Below, piece by piece: positions 4,739 to 8,789 of a stretch of DNA of 8,789 bases. Made by a program: the position numbers and the translations under genes. Position 1 is the stretch's first letter, and the number at the start of each line of letters is the position of its first letter. This stretch comes from Acidobacteriaceae bacterium (GTDB lineage: Bacteria > Acidobacteriota > Terriglobia > Terriglobales > Acidobacteriaceae), in NCBI GenBank assembly GCA_009781125.1, contig WQYS01000083.1:1-8789 (forward strand), read 5' to 3'. Below the pieces are notes generated by a model, which saw only the letters and a program-made list of their open reading frames with translations, did not search any database and had not been told where the DNA came from.

Positions 4739-5566
4739 ATGCTTGCGGCGAAGTCTCTGCGTCACGTTGGACGCTATTCCTGTTATGTAAATGCGGCTTC
4801 CGATGCCGTGACGAGTATTGCTTTCTGCGATACCGTTTCCCCTGCTTCCCACCTTCAGACGTGCCTGCAATTCGGTGATGCTGCTACCAGCTTGAACCGC
4901 TTTGCTTCCGTCTCCGCCGTTCTGTTCCGTGCTGAACTCTCCGCCCAGCCAGCCCTGCTGTCTGTCCTTCGTTCAGCCCTCCCGCCGTGCATTCTGCCCT
5001 GCGTAAACCGTCACTGCTGTGTCCCACATACAGCCACGTTGCCGTTCTTCCAGCCTACAAACTCGTTGTCGTTTTCTCTGCAATCTGTACCAGCTTCCCG
5101 CCTTCGTTCGTGCCTGCAATTCGGTGATGCTGCTACCAGTCTGAACTGTTTTGCTACCGTCTCCGCCGCTCTGTCCAGTGTTGAACTCTCATGCCATCCA
5201 GCGCTGCTGTCTGCCCTTCGTTCAGTGTTCCCGCTGTGCATTCAGCCCTGCGTAAATCGCTGTCATGTTGTCCTGCAACTGGCCTTGATAGCGTCCGTCC
5301 AGCCTGCAAATTCGTTGTCGTTGACGCTGCAATCTGTATCGTCCCCGGTCAGTTTTTCGGCAATTTCAAGCCGTGCTTGCGCACGGGTGTACTACTACCA
5401 CACTCGTTCCCTGATAGGGAACTGCGGAGTTACTTTTGTAGCTCGACAGATACCTATGAAAACAATGTGGTTAGCGTTTTTACGTTTTCATTTGCAACCG
5501 CGCCGTTTTCATTCGGAAACAGCGCCGGAAAGAAGTTCTTATGCCGCCACTTGTCACCGAGAATAG
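4739..5566 (+). CDS. Doubtful 275-codon open frame across a tandem repeat
   Basis: For: the ATG has a good ribosome site (GAGGA, 6 nt upstream) and the frame stays open for 828 bp. Against: the product is an odd Ser/Leu/Ala/Cys-rich chain with no recognisable domain. It is mostly two copies of an 83-residue unit. Over the first 150 bp of that unit the differences between copies fall about equally on codon positions 1, 2 and 3 (6, 8 and 7 by my count), which is not the pattern of a selected protein. The plus strand here is pyrimidine-rich, which lowers the chance of stop codons and makes a long open frame less surprising. I think this is non-coding, but a fast-evolving secreted or surface repeat protein is not excluded. 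Confidence 0.2.
   Translation: MLAAKSLRHVGRYSCYVNAASDAVTSIAFCDTVSPASHLQTCLQFGDAATSLNRFASVSAVLFRAELSAQPALLSVLRSALPPCILPCVNRHCCVPHTATLPFFQPTNSLSFSLQSVPASRLRSCLQFGDAATSLNCFATVSAALSSVELSCHPALLSALRSVFPLCIQPCVNRCHVVLQLALIASVQPANSLSLTLQSVSSPVSFSAISSRACARVYYYHTRSLIGNCGVTFVARQIPMKTMWLAFLRFHLQPRRFHSETAPERSSYAATCHRE
4861..5343 (+). repeat. Two tandem copies of a 249-bp unit
   Basis: Copy 1 starts at 4861 and copy 2 at 5110, both with the same 30 bases (GTGCCTGCAATTCGG...). They align without gaps for about 235 bp. Identity is about 86% over the first 150 bp, low over positions 151-190, and high again over 191-234. Similarity begins about 17 bp before each start (GCTTCCCRCCTTC). The DNA before copy 1 may hold a remnant of a third copy. 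Short CTGCAA-type motifs recur inside the units. The plus strand is rich in C and T. Position between oriV and the relaxase suggests a role in transfer, partition or replication control, or a non-coding RNA. Confidence 0.85.
5406..5422. promoter_or_regulatory. Perfect palindrome upstream of the relaxase
   Basis: GTTCCC-TGATA-GGGAAC has perfect 6-bp arms and a 5-bp centre, 220 bp before the relaxase start. It could be an operator for the transfer operon or part of oriT. The GATAG core resembles the ATAG at MobF nic sites only superficially. Confidence 0.4.
5483..5525 (+). repeat. 21-bp direct repeat pair before the relaxase
   Basis: CGTTTTCATTTGCAACCGCGC (5483-5503) is followed directly by a near copy beginning CGTTTTCATTCGGAAAC (5504-5525). 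Two adjacent sites at a two-turn spacing near a MobF gene fit accessory-protein sites in an oriT. No experimental analogue is recognised. Confidence 0.45.
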
Positions 5567-5639
5567 CAAGCCAACGGGCAAGCTGAAGACGTGCGGCGAT
5601 TGCCGCCACAACCATAACGCAGCAGGAAATGAGGTTTGA
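5541..5639 (+). CDS. Possible 32-residue protein with CxxC and HxH
   Basis: ATG at 5541 to TGA at 5637-5639 encodes 32 residues ending in a cluster TCGDCRHNHNA, which could bind one zinc ion. GGAAAGAAG lies just upstream as a ribosome site. The stop is two bases before the relaxase ATG, and the relaxase ribosome site GAGG lies inside this frame, so the two could be translationally coupled. It is too short to assign a family. It could be a real microprotein, a leader peptide or chance. Confidence 0.3.
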   Translation: MPPLVTENSKPTGKLKTCGDCRHNHNAAGNEV

Positions 5640-5641
5640 AA

Positions 5642-8500
5642 ATGCTCAGTCTATCCAGTGCCTTGAACGCCGAACAGGTGAAGAATTACCACAAGGAAGA
5701 GTTTGCCGCCGAGACTTCCAGATATTACAGCCAAGGTAATCAATCTTTGGGTCAGTGGCAGGGTCAGCTTGCCGCAGAGATGGGTCTGTCTGGCGCAGTC
5801 ACAGAGGGGGATTTTGCCCTGCTTGCCGACGGTATCAACCCTGCAACCGGAGAGCAGATGGTTCGTCACGTTGGAGCCAAGGAGTACACCAACGCTAACG
5901 GCAAGGATGTTAAATCATCCGAGCACAGCGCCGGATGGGACGCGACCTTTTCCGCTCCCAAATCCGTCTCGCTTACGGCACTTGTCGGAGGCGATGAGCG
6001 GTTAATGGACGCCCACCGCACAGCCGTTAATACCGCTCTGGCGGAATTGGAACGGTATGCACAGGCGCGAATCGGCGGTAACAATCCCGCCGTGACCACC
6101 GGCAGGTTTGTTGCCGCCACCTTCGAGCACGATACCGCTCGCCCTGTAGACGGATACGCCGCGCCACAACTTCATACTCATTGCGTCATCTTCAACGTCA
6201 CGCAGATGGAAGATGGTTCCACCAGAGCCATCCATCCGAGAGCATTCTTTTACACGAAAAGCTATGCCACCGCCGTTTATCAGTCCGAACTGATGCGCGA
6301 GGTTAGGCGGCTTGGTTATGAGATCGAGCCGGGAAAGAGCGGAGCGCCGGAGATCAAAGGTTACTCCCGCGAATATCTGGAAGCCAGCAGCCCGCGCCGC
6401 CAGCAGATCGAGGAAAGACTGGAAGCGCAGGGTTTGACTGGTAACGCCAGAGCCGCCGAGCTTATTGCTTTGGAAACCAGAGATAAGAAGTTACACCTAA
6501 GCAAAGAGGAGGTTTTTGCCTCACACAAAGAGATGGCCGCGAGGTTCGGCAATCAGTCTGAAAAAGTCGTTGCCGAAGCCAAGTCCAGAGGAGAACAGAT
6601 TCAGCTACAGGGAGCAACCACGGCCAGAGTTGCCGTAGCCTACGCACGAGACAGCAGCTTCGAGCGCGAATCCGTAAATGATGAGCGCACCCTGATGCGC
6701 GACGCTCTACGCCGTGGCATGGGCGAGGCCAGCTTTCAGCAGGTTCGCTCCGAGTTTGAGCAGCAGCGCCAGCAGGGGCGATTCATCGAGGTTCAGGGAA
6801 CGAAGTATGCCAGCGGACGCAGCTTCACCACGCCGGAAGCTATAGCGACAGAAAAGGCCGTCGTTGCCTATGTTCTCAAAGGTCAGGGAGCCGCCGAGCC
6901 GATCATGTCTCCCGTTCAGGCAAAGGCGCAGGCCGAGACACGCGACTTTCTGAATGAGCGCCAGCGCACCGTCATTCAGGAGGTGCTGACCTCTACCGAC
7001 CGTGTGCATGGTTTACAAGGACTCGCGGGAACCGGCAAAACGACCATTCTGGAATCCATTCGTGAAGGCGCGGAGCGGCACGGTTACGCAGTCGAAGGCT
7101 TCGCGCCCACGTCGAAGGCCGCAGGAGCCTTGCGCGATGCCGGTATCTCTGCAAACACGATGCAAAGTTTTCTCACGCGGGGCGGCGGCGAAAAGTTTGC
7201 CGGAGACCGCCATCACAGAACTCTTTACATGTTGGACGAATCCAGTCTCGCCAGCGCGAAACAGATGAAGCAGTTTCTTGACAAGATCAAATCACAGGAC
7301 CGCGTTCTGGTTATTGGAGACACGCGCCAGCACCAAGGCGTAGACGCCGGACGGCCCTTCGAGCAGATGCAGCAGGCCGGTATGCGCACCAGTCAGCTCG
7401 ATACCATCGTGCGCCAGCGGGCGAATCCTGAACTACAGAAGGCAGTCGAGCATCTTGCGGCGAACCGGACGCGCGTCGGTATCAGTATGTTGCGAGAGCA
7501 GGGCCGTATTACCGAAATCGAAGATGCCAGCAGCCGCATTCGTGCGATAGCGAAGGACTACGCGGCCAGCCCGGAGAAGACTCTTGTCGTATCGCCCGAC
7601 AATCGCAGCCGCCAGCAGATCAACGAGGCAATACGCAAGGATTTACAGGCGAATGGAACGCTTGCCAGAGATGGGCAGAGTTACGCCACGCTTGTGCAGC
7701 GTTCCGATATGACCAGAGAAGACCGCCAATGGGCCGCGAGGTACGAGGCCGGAAACACGCTCTACTACAGTCGCGGAAGTGAGCAGCTTGGCATTAAGGG
7801 GAAAAGCTACGCCGTCGTGCAGAGTGTAGATGCAGCGAATAATACCGTTACCGTGCAGAGAGCCGATGGTCAGAGCATCACCTACGACCCGCGACGTTTG
7901 TGCGGTGTGACTGCGTTCCGCGAGGTCGAGCGCGAAATCGCCACTGGCGACCGCATCCAGTTCACCGCGCCGGATAAACGTCTTGGCGTGGCGAACCGTG
8001 ACCTTGGAACGGTGACGAAGATAGAGCCGAACGCCATCACCGTGAGGATGGACGGCGACCGAGAGAGGACCGTCCGCTTCGATCCTGCGAAAACGCGGAC
8101 CTTCGATCACGGTTACGCCGTGACTTCACACAGCTCGCAGGGGCTTACCTTCAATCGCGTTTTGGTAAATCTCGATACAGATTCCAGCAGAGAGCTTATC
8201 AATACCCGCTTGGCGTATGTCTCCATATCGAGAGCGTCCCACGAGGTCACGATCTACACCAACAACGCGGAGACGCTTGGCGAGCGCCTACAGACCGATG
8301 TAACGAAGACGACCGCTATGGACATAGCCAGAGCCAGAGACGAACGGATTCAACACGAAATCTCAGCCACGCAGTCTCCCAAGCCGCCAGTAGAGAAAAG
8401 CCAGAGCACACAGCAGGAGGCAACGATTCAACCTGTACAGAAAGGAAAAAGCATTGCCACCGCCATTGAGGAAAGCACTGGCTACGACTTCGGAATGTAG
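5642..8500 (+). CDS. mobF: MobF-family conjugative relaxase-helicase (TrwC/TraI type)
   Basis: It nicks oriT on one strand, stays covalently bound to the 5' end through tyrosine, and unwinds the plasmid for transfer. Start: ATG 5642 with GAGG 7 nt upstream; an in-frame TTG at 5636 is less likely. The 952 residues are close to TrwC in length. The relaxase domain (1 to about 300) has candidate catalytic Tyr16, Tyr28 and Tyr29, the segment GWDATFSAPKSVS, and the metal-binding histidines His163, His178 and His180 (HTH in PQLHTHC). The RecD-like helicase follows: Walker A GLAGTGKT (460-467), Walker B LDES (Asp532, Glu533), the late motif TSHSSQGLTF (828-837) and LAYVSISRA (857-865). All key motifs look intact, so the gene should be functional. 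The polar C-terminal tail ends at TAG 8498-8500. No coupling protein or secretion gene follows in the window. Confidence 0.96.
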   Translation: MLSLSSALNAEQVKNYHKEEFAAETSRYYSQGNQSLGQWQGQLAAEMGLSGAVTEGDFALLADGINPATGEQMVRHVGAKEYTNANGKDVKSSEHSAGWDATFSAPKSVSLTALVGGDERLMDAHRTAVNTALAELERYAQARIGGNNPAVTTGRFVAATFEHDTARPVDGYAAPQLHTHCVIFNVTQMEDGSTRAIHPRAFFYTKSYATAVYQSELMREVRRLGYEIEPGKSGAPEIKGYSREYLEASSPRRQQIEERLEAQGLTGNARAAELIALETRDKKLHLSKEEVFASHKEMAARFGNQSEKVVAEAKSRGEQIQLQGATTARVAVAYARDSSFERESVNDERTLMRDALRRGMGEASFQQVRSEFEQQRQQGRFIEVQGTKYASGRSFTTPEAIATEKAVVAYVLKGQGAAEPIMSPVQAKAQAETRDFLNERQRTVIQEVLTSTDRVHGLQGLAGTGKTTILESIREGAERHGYAVEGFAPTSKAAGALRDAGISANTMQSFLTRGGGEKFAGDRHHRTLYMLDESSLASAKQMKQFLDKIKSQDRVLVIGDTRQHQGVDAGRPFEQMQQAGMRTSQLDTIVRQRANPELQKAVEHLAANRTRVGISMLREQGRITEIEDASSRIRAIAKDYAASPEKTLVVSPDNRSRQQINEAIRKDLQANGTLARDGQSYATLVQRSDMTREDRQWAARYEAGNTLYYSRGSEQLGIKGKSYAVVQSVDAANNTVTVQRADGQSITYDPRRLCGVTAFREVEREIATGDRIQFTAPDKRLGVANRDLGTVTKIEPNAITVRMDGDRERTVRFDPAKTRTFDHGYAVTSHSSQGLTFNRVLVNLDTDSSRELINTRLAYVSISRASHEVTIYTNNAETLGERLQTDVTKTTAMDIARARDERIQHEISATQSPKPPVEKSQSTQQEATIQPVQKGKSIATAIEESTGYDFGM

Positions 8501-8609
8501 ATTTCGCCGCAGTTAAACGCGCATCGAGTTGCAGATGTACAAGAACACTTTTTCTTGGTGCAAAAAAATGCTTGCAATAGAGAAAATTTTGTGCTCGCCT
8601 ATATTCATC

Positions 8610-8711
8610 ATGTGGTTTTCCAAGATGTTAGACGGCGAAAGCTGTGCCGCGTCCGATGTATCTGTGTCGGCAGCGCGGTTGGCCGTTTTGAAACCACAAT
8701 TCTTTGAATTA
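8610..8711 (+). CDS. Possible start of a further gene, cut off by the contig artefact
   Basis: An open frame begins at ATG 8610 (MWFSKMLDGES...; a second in-frame ATG is at 8625) and stays open to the poly-C run at 8712, about 34 codons. TATATT at 8600-8605 could be a -10 box, which would make the mRNA nearly leaderless, but I see no good -35 at normal spacing and no ribosome site. The product is unrecognised. The interval 8501-8609 holds nothing else apart from AT-rich sequence. Confidence 0.25.
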
Positions 8712-8789
8712 CCCCCCCCCCCCCCCCCCCCCCCACCACCCCACCCTCACACGACACCTCCATCCCTCCACCCCCCCCCACACTCCCTC
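8712..8789. other. Low-complexity contig tip, probable sequencing artefact
   Basis: A run of 23 C (8712-8734) is followed by 55 bases made almost only of C, A and T with a single G. Read on the other strand this is a G-rich tail ending in poly-G, the usual signature of failing cycles in two-colour Illumina chemistry. Nothing in it should be interpreted as biology. Confidence 0.8.

Noticed and set aside
4508..4870. 120-codon minus-strand frame
   Set aside because: It crosses the 11-bp hairpin and the edge of the tandem repeat, with no ribosome site or domain; it looks like chance.
5011..5241. 76-codon minus-strand frame in the tandem repeat
   Set aside because: It spans the junction of the two copies, and codon-position differences are even in every frame.
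5191..5586. 131-codon plus-strand frame overlapping the repeat and the 32-codon ORF
   Set aside because: It has a different frame, lacks a ribosome site and resembles no protein; only its region overlaps real features.
8712..8789. Telomere-like or C-rich regulatory tract
   Set aside because: It has no regular repeat unit, lies exactly at the sequence end and matches a known read artefact.

Overview
The window looks like a draft-assembly contig end from an acidobacterium (class Terriglobia is the best guess). That guess rests on the ClpX N-terminus, whose zinc-binding domain has a four-residue insertion before the second cysteine pair that I associate with this group. It is an inference, since no rRNA or other marker is present. 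The last 78 bases are a 23-C homopolymer followed by C/A/T-only low-complexity sequence, most simply a sequencing or assembly artefact at a contig tip.

Layout: (1) 1-422, minus strand: the 5' part of clpX, a chromosomal housekeeping gene running off the left edge. (2) 423-710: intergenic, with a consensus -35 box, two GGA-loop hairpins and a rho-independent terminator, together a candidate small RNA; the left junction of a mobile element should also lie here. (3) 711-2581, minus strand: a large serine recombinase overlapped by 4 bp by a small upstream gene, with a good promoter at 2720-2748 and a leader hairpin that presents the ribosome binding site in its loop. (4) 2749-3020: divergent control region with about 20-bp direct repeats and palindromes. 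(5) 3021-4117, plus strand: a RepA_C-type plasmid replication initiator split by a one-base frameshift near 3505. (6) 4147-4388: iteron origin with five 17-bp iterons, four of them spaced 22-23 bp apart. (7) 4389-5640: 1.2 kb dominated by a 249-bp tandem duplication that does not behave like protein-coding DNA, plus hairpins, a 17-bp palindrome, a 21-bp direct repeat and a 32-codon ORF with CxxC and HxH. (8) 5642-8500, plus strand: a complete MobF (TrwC/TraI-type) relaxase-helicase. (9) 8501-8711: a possible start of another gene, then the artefact tail.

Together the recombinase, iteron replicon and relaxase describe an integrative and mobilizable plasmid-like element sitting immediately upstream of clpX. 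The recombinase would insert and excise it, RepA and the iterons would replicate the circular form, and the MobF protein would nick and transfer it. No type IV secretion or coupling-protein gene is visible, so transfer genes are either beyond the contig end or supplied in trans. If the repA frameshift is real, this copy may be locked in the chromosome. The least explained part is the structured non-coding DNA around the replicon and in front of the relaxase.
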